Below, piece by piece: positions 24,482-33,696 of a stretch of DNA of 40,345 nt (within the stretch, counting starts at the first letter, position 1; each line of letters starts with the position of its first letter). The stretch spans positions 71,811-112,155 of the forward strand of contig JAGOPD010000003.1 in the NCBI GenBank assembly GCA_017992175.1, in the 5' to 3' direction. The notes below the pieces were generated by a model, which saw only the letters and a program-made list of their open reading frames with translations, searched no databases and was not told the origin of the DNA. A program made the translations under genes and the position numbers. Origin of the DNA: Candidatus Saccharicenans sp. (lineage in GTDB: Bacteria > Acidobacteriota > Aminicenantia > Aminicenantales > Saccharicenantaceae).

Positions 24482-26095
24482 ATGAGCAAATATGTCTTTG
24501 TGACTGGAGGAGTTATTTCGGGGCTTGGTAAGGGGCTGGCGGCTGCTTCCATCGGCCTTTTGCTTGAATCTCACGGTTATAAAATAACTCTTCAAAAATT
24601 TGATCCATACCTCAATGTTGATCCCGGGACGATGAGCCCGTATCAGCACGGTGAGGTTTATGTTACAGACGACGGGGCTGAAACTGATCTGGATCTGGGC
24701 CATTATGAGAGATTTACCTCGACCAGGACCTCGAGAGATCACAACTGGACTGCAGGCAAAATTTATGAACTTATTATCAGGAAAGAAAGGCGCGGCGACT
24801 TTCTGGGCAAGACTGTTCAGGTTATCCCTCATGTAACCGATGAAATAAAAAATGCCTTTTATTCTGTCGCCGGCAATAATGAAGTGGTCATTGTGGAAAT
24901 CGGAGGTACGGTCGGCGATATTGAAAGCCAGCCTTTTCTCGAAGCTATCAGGCAAATGCGTTTATCGCTTGGCCAGGAGAACACTCTCTTTATCCATCTG
25001 ACTCTGGTGCCATTTGTCGAGACTTCCGGAGAATTGAAAACCAAACCCACCCAGCACAGTGTGAAAGAACTGAGAGCGATCGGTATTCAACCTGATATCC
25101 TGCTCTGCCGGACCAGCCGCGAATTGCCGCCGGACCTTAAGGCCAAGATAGCCTTGTTCACCAACGTTCCAGTGGAAGCGGTTATTACGGCTATGGATGC
25201 TCCTTCTATTTATGATATTCCTGTGAACTTTGCCCGGGAAAAGCTTGACTCAATAATTTTGAAAAAGCTTGGCCTGCCTCCCAGCCAGCCTGATCTCAGC
25301 CGCTGGGAAAAGCTGGTCTATACGGCTCATCACCCGAAAGACGAAGTGGCCATTGCCATCGTTGGCAAATATACTGAACTGCCTGATTCCTATCTGAGTT
25401 TAACTCAAGCCCTTGATCACGGTGGTTTGAGTAATTCCCTGCGGGTTAATCTTGACTGGATTGAAGCTGAGGATCTGGAAAAGGGTCAGTATCTCAGGCG
25501 GCTGAAAGATAAGGACGGTCTGCTGGTCCCCGGCGGTTTCGGTCAGCGGGGGATTGAAGGTAAGATAAAGGCCGTGAGATACGCCCGTGAAAATAAAATT
25601 CCTTTCTTCGGCATCTGTCTCGGGATGCAGTGCGCCACCATTGAATTTGCCCGGAATGTAGCCGGGTTAAGAAAGGCCCACAGTCAGGAATTTGCTACTG
25701 ATACACCTGACCCGATCTTCCGGCTGTGGAGAGAACTGAAACCAGACTCGAATCTGGGTGGGACGATGAGGCTTGGGGCTTATAACTGTCAGCTTAAAAA
25801 GGGGACGCTGGCCTATTCTATTTACCGGCAGCGGCTGATCAGCGAACGCCATCGCCATCGCTATGAATTCAATCCCGCCTATGAGGACTTTCTGGAGTCG
25901 GCCGGCCTGGTCATTTCGGGGAAAAATCCAGAGCATGGCCTGGTGGAGATGATTGAACTCAAGGATCATCCCTGGTTCGTAGGCTGTCAGTTTCATCCGG
26001 AGTTTAAATCGAGGCCCCTTGAGCCTCACCCTCTCTTTAAGTCATTCATTGCGGCGTCCCATAATCATAAGAAAGCCCCGGGAAGACAGGTCTGA
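24482..26095 (+). CDS. pyrG: CTP synthase
   Basis: It converts UTP to CTP with ATP and glutamine. The 537 residues contain the N-terminal synthase domain ([31 protein letters not shown], residues 3-33, with the GGVxSxLGKG loop; [43 protein letters not shown]) and the glutamine amidotransferase domain ([22 protein letters not shown] with the catalytic Cys, [12 protein letters not shown] with the catalytic His). The frame is open upstream to 24377, but the family N-terminus, the ribosome binding site and the promoter all point to 24482. CTP also loads ParB clamps, so the proximity to parB is suggestive, though pyrG has its own promoter. Confidence 0.96.
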   Translation: MSKYVFVTGGVISGLGKGLAAASIGLLLESHGYKITLQKFDPYLNVDPGTMSPYQHGEVYVTDDGAETDLDLGHYERFTSTRTSRDHNWTAGKIYELIIRKERRGDFLGKTVQVIPHVTDEIKNAFYSVAGNNEVVIVEIGGTVGDIESQPFLEAIRQMRLSLGQENTLFIHLTLVPFVETSGELKTKPTQHSVKELRAIGIQPDILLCRTSRELPPDLKAKIALFTNVPVEAVITAMDAPSIYDIPVNFAREKLDSIILKKLGLPPSQPDLSRWEKLVYTAHHPKDEVAIAIVGKYTELPDSYLSLTQALDHGGLSNSLRVNLDWIEAEDLEKGQYLRRLKDKDGLLVPGGFGQRGIEGKIKAVRYARENKIPFFGICLGMQCATIEFARNVAGLRKAHSQEFATDTPDPIFRLWRELKPDSNLGGTMRLGAYNCQLKKGTLAYSIYRQRLISERHRHRYEFNPAYEDFLESAGLVISGKNPEHGLVEMIELKDHPWFVGCQFHPEFKSRPLEPHPLFKSFIAASHNHKKAPGRQV

Positions 26096-26291
26096 ATAAC
26101 CTGAGGAAAGAAAGTATACCGGGCCGTAATGATTGATCACTTTTTTAGGTTGACCAGGTTTAAAAGAAAACAAATAGCCCTGGAAGTGGCCTGGCTAAAT
26201 CTGGGGAGCAAAGCTAAGGAAATAAAAAAAGATTTCCAAACACCCTGAGGCTGTTATAAGCTATTATTTTAGAAATTAAGGGAGGCTTAGA

Positions 26292-27686
26292 ATGGACATG
26301 AAGATAAATAAAGATATCTTCAGAGAATATGATATCAGGGGTCTAGTCGGTCAGGACCTTGATCGAAAGCTGGCTGAAATTATTGGCCGGGCGGTGGCCA
26401 CCAAGGTTCACCGGGCCGGCCGGAAGAGAGTAGCCATCGGCCGTGACTGCCGCCTCAGCTCGCCGGAGCTAATGGCTGGTTTATCTGAAGGCCTGCTGGC
26501 TTCCGGGCTGGAGGTAATTGACCTGGGTGTTATCCCGACTCCCTTAGTTTATTTTACCAGTTATTATTTCCACGAAGAGGCCGCTATGGTCATTACCGGC
26601 TCCCATAATCCGCCGGAGTTTAACGGCTTTAAGATTATGATTGGCGAGAATACTCTTTATGGAGAAGAAATTCTGGATATTTACCGGATTATCGAACAGG
26701 GAGAATTTGTGACTGCGGCTCAACGCGGCCAGTTGACCGCTTTTGATCCAGTGCCCGAATATCTTAATTATGTCTCCGGTCAAATTCATTTAAACCGTCC
26801 GGTTAAAATTGTTATTGACGCCGGTAATGGGACAGCGGGTCCGGTGGCTTCGGCCCTGTTTAAAAAACTCGGGGCGGAAGTTATTGAGCTTTATACGGAG
26901 ATGGATGGACATTTTCCTAACCATCATCCGGATCCCACCCTGCCGGAGGCCCTGAAGGATTTGGTGGCGAAAGTCAAAGAAACTGGAGCAGAAGCGGGAC
27001 TGGCCTATGACGGCGATGCCGACCGGCTGGGAGCAGTTGATGATCAGGGCCAGATAATCTGGGGTGACCAGCTGATGATCATTTTTGCCCGCGACCTTTT
27101 GCCTTCCCATCCGGGAGCAGCCATTATTTCTGAGGTCAAAGCTTCACATCTTCTTTATGATGAAATCAGCCGCCTGGGCGGCCGGGCCATTATGTGGAAA
27201 ACCGGTCACTCGCTGATTAAAGAAAAAATTAAAGAAGAAAAAGCCTTGCTGGCCGGGGAAATGAGCGGTCATCTTTTCTTTGCTGATCGCTGGTTTGGCT
27301 TTGATGATGCCATCTATGCTTCGGCCCGGCTGGTGGAAATTATGTCCAGACAGGAGAAAAAACTTTCGGCTTATTTAGCCGATCTGCGGCCTGTCTATAA
27401 CACACCTGAGATCAGGATTTATGCTTCCGACGAAGTCAAATTCAAGATAGTTGATCTGGTCAGGTTAGAACTCAGCCGCCAGCCGGAGATCAAAAAGATT
27501 ATAGATATTGATGGAGTTAGAGCGGTTTTCGAGCATGGCTGGGGATTGGTCAGGGCCTCTAACACTCAGCCGGTGCTTGTCCTGCGGTTTGAAGCTGATA
27601 GCCAGGAGGAGTTAAGCCGGATCGAACAAAAGATCAAAGGCTCACTGGAGACAGTTCTGGAAAGCTTGAATAATAAACAAAAATAA
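26292..27686 (+). CDS. Phosphomannomutase/phosphoglucomutase
   Basis: An alpha-D-phosphohexomutase of 464 residues that interconverts hexose 6- and 1-phosphates. The family sites are in order: DIFREYDIRGLVG (residues 6-18), the phosphoserine loop VITGSHNPPEFNGFK (phospho-Ser in TGSHNP), the metal loop YDGDADRLG, the sugar-specificity loop GEMSGHLFF (GEMSGH is typical of PMM/PGM of the AlgC/ManB group), and C-terminal phosphate-binding VRASNTQPVLVLRFEA. GGGAGG stands 6 nt before the ATG. It is followed at 22 nt by the mannose-1-phosphate guanylyltransferase gene, so its main product here is probably mannose 1-phosphate for GDP-mannose, with glucose 1-phosphate a possible second role. Often named manB or algC. 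Confidence 0.93.
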   Translation: MDMKINKDIFREYDIRGLVGQDLDRKLAEIIGRAVATKVHRAGRKRVAIGRDCRLSSPELMAGLSEGLLASGLEVIDLGVIPTPLVYFTSYYFHEEAAMVITGSHNPPEFNGFKIMIGENTLYGEEILDIYRIIEQGEFVTAAQRGQLTAFDPVPEYLNYVSGQIHLNRPVKIVIDAGNGTAGPVASALFKKLGAEVIELYTEMDGHFPNHHPDPTLPEALKDLVAKVKETGAEAGLAYDGDADRLGAVDDQGQIIWGDQLMIIFARDLLPSHPGAAIISEVKASHLLYDEISRLGGRAIMWKTGHSLIKEKIKEEKALLAGEMSGHLFFADRWFGFDDAIYASARLVEIMSRQEKKLSAYLADLRPVYNTPEIRIYASDEVKFKIVDLVRLELSRQPEIKKIIDIDGVRAVFEHGWGLVRASNTQPVLVLRFEADSQEELSRIEQKIKGSLETVLESLNNKQK

Positions 27687-27708
27687 ATAGCGGCGGAGGG
27701 AGGGAATC

Positions 27709-28827
27709 ATGAAGGATAAGAAAAAGCCCGGAAGAAAAAGGGGCAGCGGTCGGCTCGATTTAAGAGTGGTTATCCTGGCCGGGGGCAGCGGGACCCGCTT
27801 CTGGCCCTTAAGCCGCCAGAAAAATCCCAAGCAGTATTTGAACATAATCGGGGATAAGAATCTTATTCAACAGACCGCAGACAGAATCAAAGGCCTGGTC
27901 CCTTTTTCCAGGATTTATACTGTGGCTGTTTCAGGCCAGACCCGGAGACTTAAAAAAATTTTACCCTCCTTGCCTTCTGGAAATTTTCTAATAGAGCCAC
28001 AGGCCAGAAATACGGCCCCTTCTGTTCTATTGTCCACAGCCTGCCTTTATCTTGATAACCCTGAAGCGGTGGTGGCCTTTTTGCCTTCTGATCATTATAT
28101 CAAAGAAACTCAGCTCTTCCGTCAGAAGCTCCAGGCCGCAGCCCAGGCTGCTTATCAATTCAAAAAAATTGTGATGTTTGGCATCCCGCCTGCCTCGCCA
28201 GCCACCGGTTATGGTTATCTCCACTGTCCCGATAAAAATTTTAAGACCCTGCAAAAGGAGAAATTTTATTCGGTGACTGACTTCAAAGAAAAGCCGGATT
28301 TGCCCACTGCCCTGGACTTCATTCAATCGGGAGAATATTACTGGAATAGCGGCCTGTTTCTCTGGCGGGCTGATGTTTTTGAGGACAGCCTGAGAAAAAA
28401 TACACCGGAGCTTTTTTCAGCCTGGGTGAAGATTCTCCAGGCTTTGAAAAAAAATGACCGTCAGCAACTGGCTAAGGTTTTTCGCGAATTGCCCGCCCAG
28501 TCAATAGACTATGCCCTGATCGAGAAGGTCAAGGGTTGCCTGATGAACCGGGGTGACTTTGGCTGGTCGGATCTCGGCTCCTGGAGCTCACTGGGCGAGT
28601 TTCTTCATCAGGATGAAAATTGTATTGTTTCCCGCGGTCAGGTTATCTCGCTTGATTCCAGAAACTGCCTGGTCTTTAATCCAGGTCAACTGACTGCTCT
28701 GATTGGCCTGGAAGACCTGATTATCGTTAATTCTAAGGATGCTTTACTTGTCTGCCGCCGGGAAGCTGACCAGAGAGTCAAAGAACTGGTAGAAAAACTC
28801 GGGAAAGAACGGCCGGAGTATATCTGA
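27709..28827 (+). CDS. manC: Mannose-1-phosphate guanylyltransferase
   Basis: It makes GDP-mannose from GTP and mannose 1-phosphate. A lysine/arginine-rich N-terminus of about 17 residues precedes the nucleotidyltransferase signature VVILAGGSGTRFWPLSRQKNPKQYL (pyrophosphorylase loop GGSGTRFWPLSR). EPQARNTAPSVLL, FLPSDHYI, the FKEKPD motif and YWNSGLFLWRADVF follow, all typical of GDP-mannose pyrophosphorylases. At 372 residues it is the short form without the C-terminal cupin isomerase domain of bifunctional ManC/AlgA, so phosphomannose isomerase must come from elsewhere. GGAGGGAGGG lies just before the ATG. It is co-operonic with the mutase. Confidence 0.92.
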   Translation: MKDKKKPGRKRGSGRLDLRVVILAGGSGTRFWPLSRQKNPKQYLNIIGDKNLIQQTADRIKGLVPFSRIYTVAVSGQTRRLKKILPSLPSGNFLIEPQARNTAPSVLLSTACLYLDNPEAVVAFLPSDHYIKETQLFRQKLQAAAQAAYQFKKIVMFGIPPASPATGYGYLHCPDKNFKTLQKEKFYSVTDFKEKPDLPTALDFIQSGEYYWNSGLFLWRADVFEDSLRKNTPELFSAWVKILQALKKNDRQQLAKVFRELPAQSIDYALIEKVKGCLMNRGDFGWSDLGSWSSLGEFLHQDENCIVSRGQVISLDSRNCLVFNPGQLTALIGLEDLIIVNSKDALLVCRREADQRVKELVEKLGKERPEYI

Positions 28828-28858
28828 ATTTTATTTAATTCAGGCCGCTTGATTTCTC

Positions 28859-30250
28859 TCAATGGGCCTGGCTATAGCCGTTTCTTAATTTTGAATGGCT
28901 GACTCCATAGACAAAATAAACGGCCAGGCCAAGGCCTAACCAGACAATAAATCTCAACCAGGTGACTTTAGCCAGGCCTGACATCAGGTAAAAGCAAAAG
29001 AAAATAGTAACCAGCGGAGTAAAAGGCACTAACGGAGTTTTAAATTTTCTTTCGACTAAAGGTTGGGTATGCCTCAAGACGATGACCCCGATTGAGACCA
29101 GGATAAAAGCGAACAGGGTGCCAATATTACAGAGTTCCAGAATAATATTCAGGGGGAAAAAACCGGCAATGAGAGCAGTCAGGCCGCCAGTTATCCAGGT
29201 GCACAGAGCTGGGGTCTGGTGTTTCGGATGAATGCGGGCAAAGACTTCGGGCAGCAACCCGTCCCGGGCCATAACCATGAATATCCTGACCTGGCCATAG
29301 ACGGTAATCAGCAGAGTGGAAATCATGCCAATTATAGCCCCGGTGGCCACCAGGGCTCCGCCCCACTGAATTCCAATGCTGGCCAGAGCAGCAGGCAGGG
29401 CGTTGCCGATATCTATTTGCTTATAGGGAACGAGACCAATCAAAACGAAAGCTACTCCTAAATATAAAACAATGACCACTGTCAGGCATATCATCAATCC
29501 CAGCGGGACATCTCTTTTAGGATTAATCGTTTCTTCAGCTGCCGTCGAAACCGCATCAAAACCGATGTAAGAAAAGAAGATGATGGCTGCCCCCGACATA
29601 ATTCCATTCCAGCCCAGGGGGGCAAAAGGTGTAAAGTGACTTAAGTTAACGTGCTTGATACCAAGAAAGATGAACAGGACAATGACTGCGATCTTGATCA
29701 GAACAATTATATTATTGGTGACTGAGCTCTCTTTAATACCCACAAAAAGAACCCAGGTAATAAGCATGGTAATGAGGACGGCCGGTAAATCAATAAAGCC
29801 GCCAGAAAAAGGGCTTAAGCATAAGGCCTTGGGCAGCTTGACCCCGAGACTTTGCAGCAGTCCAAGAAAAGTTGACGACCAGCCTGAAGCCACGGCGCTG
29901 GCCGAAACCAGATATTCAAGCATCAGGTCCCAGCCGATGATCCAGGCAATGATCTCACCAAAGGCTGCATAAGAATAAGAATAGGTACTGCCGGCTACCG
30001 GAAACATGCAGGCCAGTTCAGAATAGGTCAGGGCACACAGGCCAGCGGTGATGGCAGCCAGAATAAATGAGACGATGACCCCCGGGCCGGCCAGGTGGGC
30101 CCCCTGTCCGGTGGCCACAAAAATGCCAGTACCGACGACCGAGCCGATACCCAGAGCAGCCAGATCAATGGCTTTGAGACTTTTTTTGAGCTGGCTGCGC
30201 TCGGAAGCTTCCTGCAAATCTTCAGGTCTTTTTTTAACCCAGAGATTCAT
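28859..30250 (-). CDS. APC-superfamily amino-acid permease (cationic amino-acid transporter type)
   Basis: 463 residues with about 12 TMs. The N-terminal LKKSLKAIDLAALGIGSVVGTGIFVATGQGAHLAGPGVIVSFILA contains the APC substrate-binding GxVxGTGIF loop of TM1. CALTYSELACMFPVAGSTYSYSYAAFGEIIAWIIGWDLMLEYLV and FFSYIGFDAVSTAAEETINPKRDVPLG (the FxGFD..t.aEE..NP.r..P family phrase) are typical of the YfnA/CAT group. It probably imports amino acids at the inner membrane; the substrate cannot be read from sequence. AAGGAG is present 9 nt upstream of the ATG, and a good promoter lies at 30290-30318. It converges on manC and runs divergently from the M16 operon. Confidence 0.93.
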   Translation of the reverse strand: MNLWVKKRPEDLQEASERSQLKKSLKAIDLAALGIGSVVGTGIFVATGQGAHLAGPGVIVSFILAAITAGLCALTYSELACMFPVAGSTYSYSYAAFGEIIAWIIGWDLMLEYLVSASAVASGWSSTFLGLLQSLGVKLPKALCLSPFSGGFIDLPAVLITMLITWVLFVGIKESSVTNNIIVLIKIAVIVLFIFLGIKHVNLSHFTPFAPLGWNGIMSGAAIIFFSYIGFDAVSTAAEETINPKRDVPLGLMICLTVVIVLYLGVAFVLIGLVPYKQIDIGNALPAALASIGIQWGGALVATGAIIGMISTLLITVYGQVRIFMVMARDGLLPEVFARIHPKHQTPALCTWITGGLTALIAGFFPLNIILELCNIGTLFAFILVSIGVIVLRHTQPLVERKFKTPLVPFTPLVTIFFCFYLMSGLAKVTWLRFIVWLGLGLAVYFVYGVSHSKLRNGYSQAH

Positions 30251-30289
30251 GCCTTTTTACTCCTTGCAAAAAACAAGCAATAGTTTTAA

Positions 30290-30318
30290 ATAATACTTAG
30301 CCAGACTGAAATTTACAA
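30290..30318 (-). promoter_or_regulatory. Promoter of the amino-acid permease gene
   Basis: On the minus strand TTGTAA (30318-30313), a 17-bp spacer and TATTAT (30295-30290). The start would be near 30283, giving a leader of about 33 nt with AAGGAG. Confidence 0.6.
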
Positions 30319-30466
30319 GAAAAAATTAGCTGGTAAAAAAGAAAAAGGAATGATCAAAAGCGGGAAGAAAAGCAGGCCGGCTGGCGTCAAAATTAAGAAT
30401 TGTTTTAGTTAGTTTCCTTGTCTGGCTGGCAAGAAAATACTTATTAAGATAAGAGGAGGTGGATGC

Positions 30467-31954
30467 ATGAATTTCAAGAAGCTAATGACTGTCTTCTTAA
30501 CAGGCTTCTTCCTTCTGGTCCTGGCCGGTCCGGGGCGGGCTCAGGTCCAGCTGGAGGTAAAAGAGCATGTCCTGCCCAACGGGATGAAGATTCTCATGAT
30601 TCCCAAACCAGGGGTGCCCAGGGTTGTCTGTCATATTTATTATAAGGTGGGCTCGATCAACGAGCGTCCCGGGACGACCGGTTCGGCCCACATTCATGAA
30701 CATCTGATGTTCAAGGGCACCAAAATGATGGGCGTAACTGATTATGCTGCCGATGAGGCCCTCAATCGCCAGATAGATGATTTGATGAATAAAATCTACC
30801 GGGAAAAGTACTGGAAAAGAGATGGGCATCAGGCCAAGATTGCTGACTGGCAGAAGCAGGTCGATGAACTGGCTAAAGCCGAAAAAAAATATATCATCAA
30901 AGATGACCTGTGGGGGACATATATGAAAAATGGCGGCACCGGTCTTAATGCTTCAACCTCGGACGAAGTGACCGGTTATTATGTCACCTTGCCCTCCAAC
31001 AAAGTTGAATTGCAGATGCTGCTGGAAGCGGACCGGATGATGAATGCTTATTTCCGCGAATTCTATTCAGAGAAAGATGTGATCATGGAGGAAAGGAGGC
31101 TGAGTGAAAATCAGCCCGGTTATTATTTCAATGAACAGGTCCGGGCTGCTTTTTATGCCGCTTCACCTTACCACTGGGATGTTATCGGCTGGATGGATGA
31201 TCTCAAGAAGGTGACCAAAGAGGATCTGATTGAATTTCATAATAAATATTATGTTCCCAATAATGCCATTGCCATCTATGTTGGGGATTTTAAACCTGAG
31301 GCTGTTGTGGCCTTAGCCGAAAAGTATTTTGGGGCGATCCCCCCAGGGGCCGAGGTTGAGCCGGTTAGAACAGGCGAGCCGCCTCAATATTCTGAAAAAC
31401 GAATGTATGGCCAGGGACCGGGCATGCCCAGTGTTCAGCTCTGGTTCCACATTCCGCCCGAAGGCGATCAGGATATCCCGGCTCTTAATCTTCTGGCCAG
31501 CATTCTTTCTGGAGAAACGGGCCGGCTGAATAAATCTCTGGTTAAAGAAAAGGATCTGGCCATCAGAGCCATGGCCATGAGCCGTCCTCAGTGGTATGCC
31601 GGTGCTTTTACTTTCAATATCGTCCCCAAACTCCAGAAAGGAGCCAAGCCGGAAGAAGTAGAAAAAGCCGTCTGGGAAGAAATTGACAAGGTTAAAGCTG
31701 ACGGCGTGACACCAGAAGAACTGCAAAAAGCCAAAAATAAAACCGAAGCCAGCTTTATCCGTAGCCTGGAATCACCGATGTTTCTAGCCATGAGGGTCGG
31801 CCGGGCAGAACTTAACCGGGGCTGGCGATCACTTTTAACCGACCTAGAAGATATGAAAAAAGTAACTTCAGATGATATCAAGAAAGTAGCGGCTAAGTAT
31901 TTTGTCAAAGACAATTCCCTGGTGGCCATCTATTCCCGGAGTCAGGGGAGATAA
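30467..31954 (+). CDS. Exported M16-family zinc metallopeptidase (active subunit)
   Basis: 495 residues with a signal peptide (MNFKKLMTVFLTGFFLLVLAGPGRAQ). The inverted zinc motif HxxEH is intact as H75-I-H-E78-H79 (SAHIHEHLMFKGT), and the third ligand is likely one of the glutamates in VIMEERRLSEN (208/209). The spacing to that Glu is about 130 residues rather than the usual near 76, because a charged helical insert of some 50 residues (about 93-147) follows the first helix. The C-terminal M16 domain begins near 300. GAGGAGGTG precedes the ATG. It forms a two-gene operon with an M16 homologue lacking the zinc site, so an active/inactive heterodimer that degrades peptides in the periplasm is likely. 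Confidence 0.92.
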   Translation: MNFKKLMTVFLTGFFLLVLAGPGRAQVQLEVKEHVLPNGMKILMIPKPGVPRVVCHIYYKVGSINERPGTTGSAHIHEHLMFKGTKMMGVTDYAADEALNRQIDDLMNKIYREKYWKRDGHQAKIADWQKQVDELAKAEKKYIIKDDLWGTYMKNGGTGLNASTSDEVTGYYVTLPSNKVELQMLLEADRMMNAYFREFYSEKDVIMEERRLSENQPGYYFNEQVRAAFYAASPYHWDVIGWMDDLKKVTKEDLIEFHNKYYVPNNAIAIYVGDFKPEAVVALAEKYFGAIPPGAEVEPVRTGEPPQYSEKRMYGQGPGMPSVQLWFHIPPEGDQDIPALNLLASILSGETGRLNKSLVKEKDLAIRAMAMSRPQWYAGAFTFNIVPKLQKGAKPEEVEKAVWEEIDKVKADGVTPEELQKAKNKTEASFIRSLESPMFLAMRVGRAELNRGWRSLLTDLEDMKKVTSDDIKKVAAKYFVKDNSLVAIYSRSQGR

Positions 31955-31966
31955 GGAGGGATAATC

Positions 31967-33433
31967 ATGAAAAAAACAATTATTTTGATTTTCGGATTTT
32001 TGTTCCTGTTCTCAGCGGCCAGTCTGCTCACCGCCCAGGTGACCAGGCCGGAGAATTTAAAATTCCCTCCGCTTCAATTTGAACCGCCCCAGCCTGCCAG
32101 TTTCCGGCTGGTTATGGCCAATGGGCTGCGTGGTTACATTCAGGAGCAGAGATCTCTGCCGATGGTCAATATCAGTGCCATCATCAACACCGGCAGCCTG
32201 TATGTGCCCAAGGACAAAGCCGGTCTGGAGGCTATTCTGTCTGAATGCCTGATCAAAGGCGGGACCAAAACCAGGACAGGGTCGGCTATTGAGGACAGGC
32301 TTGATTTCCTGGGCGGAACAATTAATTTTTCCGTCGGGGAAAGAACGGCTACCCTCAGCCTGTCCGTCCTGAGCAAGGACCTGGATGAAGGGCTGGATAT
32401 TTTCTTTGATTTACTGATGAATCCTGAATTCAGGGAAGATAGTCTAAAGCTGGCTAAAGGTAAAATTATTGAACAGATGCGCGGAATTAACGACAATCCC
32501 AGTCTGGTCCTCAGCCGCGAATTTGAGAAAGTTCTTTATGGTGATTGTCCTCTGACTTATGAAGCCACCAAGGCCACAGTTGAAGCTGTTAATCAGGCTG
32601 ATTTAAAGGCTTTCCACCGAAAATATTTCTTTCCGAAAAATATCATTCTGGCCGGGGCTGGTGATTTCAACCGCAATCAGTTAAAAACTAAAATCAATAA
32701 GTATGCCTCAAAATGGGCCAACCAGCCGTTGAACTTCCCGTCTATCAGCCGGAATTTTCCTCAGCCTGAACCCGGGGTGTATTTCATTCAGAAAAAAATA
32801 AATCAGGGCTATATTAATATTGGACACCTGGGCCTGGAAGATACCAATCCGGATTATTTTGCCGTGCAGGTGATGAACTTCATTCTGGGTGGCGGCAGCT
32901 TTACTTCCAGAATTACCTCCAAGGTCAGATCGGATGAAGGCCTGGCTTATAATTGCGGTAGCCGTTTCACTTACCGCTGGGGTTTCCCTGGAACTATGGC
33001 TGGCTATGTCCAGACCAAGTCATCGACCGTCGGCTATGCGATCTCTTTGATTCTTAAAGAATTTGATCGCATCCGGCAGGAACCTGTTTCTGAGGCCGAA
33101 ATGGAAACGGCTGTTAATTATTTTCTGGAAAGCTTTGCCGATTTCTTCCAGAGTCCAGCCAGAACCATGATCAATTTTGCTAACCTGGAAATGCAGGGTA
33201 AGCCGATGAATTATTACACCACCTACCGGGATAAAATTAAAGCAGTGACCAAGGACAAAGTCATGGAAGCGGCGAAAAAATACATTCATCCGGACAAAAT
33301 GGTCATTATGATTGTTGGTGACTATGAACCCTGTAACCAGGGCTCCGACAAGTTTCCCGGCCCGCTCGACAGGCTGGGCAAAGTTCACCGGGTAAAACTG
33401 CTTGATCCGCTAACCGGGCAGCTGGTGGAGTAA
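31967..33433 (+). CDS. Exported M16-family protein lacking the zinc motif (inactive partner subunit)
   Basis: 488 residues with a signal peptide (MKKTIILIFGFLFLFSAASLLTAQ). The M16 fold is clear: LVMANGLRGYIQEQRSLPMVNISAIINTGSLYVPKDKAGLEAILSECLIKGGT and, in the second half, VQVMNFILGGGSFTSRITSKVRSDEGLAYNCGSRFTYRWG (the R/Y substrate-binding segment SRI..kvRe..GLaY). At the HxxEH position the sequence reads AILSE, so zinc cannot be bound. Such chains usually supply the second half of the chamber for an active M16 subunit. GGAGGG lies 6 nt before the ATG, 12 nt after its partner, and a terminator follows. Confidence 0.92.
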   Translation: MKKTIILIFGFLFLFSAASLLTAQVTRPENLKFPPLQFEPPQPASFRLVMANGLRGYIQEQRSLPMVNISAIINTGSLYVPKDKAGLEAILSECLIKGGTKTRTGSAIEDRLDFLGGTINFSVGERTATLSLSVLSKDLDEGLDIFFDLLMNPEFREDSLKLAKGKIIEQMRGINDNPSLVLSREFEKVLYGDCPLTYEATKATVEAVNQADLKAFHRKYFFPKNIILAGAGDFNRNQLKTKINKYASKWANQPLNFPSISRNFPQPEPGVYFIQKKINQGYINIGHLGLEDTNPDYFAVQVMNFILGGGSFTSRITSKVRSDEGLAYNCGSRFTYRWGFPGTMAGYVQTKSSTVGYAISLILKEFDRIRQEPVSEAEMETAVNYFLESFADFFQSPARTMINFANLEMQGKPMNYYTTYRDKIKAVTKDKVMEAAKKYIHPDKMVIMIVGDYEPCNQGSDKFPGPLDRLGKVHRVKLLDPLTGQLVE

Positions 33434-33527
33434 GACCTGAGCGGTAGTTAGCAGTTCCTGTCGTTAGGGCTGAAACAGAAGACTCAGAAAGGATAGCCGG
33501 TCTGAACGGAAAAAAGGTGAATTAAGA

Positions 33528-33557
33528 GGGGTGGGTTTTAGAGCCTGCCCCTTTTTT
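33528..33557 (+). terminator. Rho-independent terminator of the M16 operon
   Basis: GGGGTGGG and CCTGCCCC pair (with two G-T wobbles) around an 8-9 nt loop, followed by six T. It lies 95 nt after the second M16 gene, and the rest of the 33434-33696 gap shows nothing else I can name. Confidence 0.8.
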
Positions 33558-33696
33558 GTTCCCGGGCTCCTGATTAGCATCCAGAAGAGATAGTGTCTCG
33601 CCTTTTTTATATTTAATGGTTTTGAAATAATTTGAAATAAATGGTCAGAAAAGTTTAACCCTGAGCGGAAAATCAGACTTAGATCTTAACCGGCAG

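Noticed and set aside
26129-26248. A 39-codon open frame between pyrG and the phosphohexomutase
   Set aside because: No ribosome binding site, no recognisable motif, and too short to separate from chance; it would need conservation to be taken seriously.
28824-28843. Terminator between manC and the permease (CTGAATT/AATTCAG stem)
   Set aside because: The stem is AT-rich and no T-run follows on either strand.
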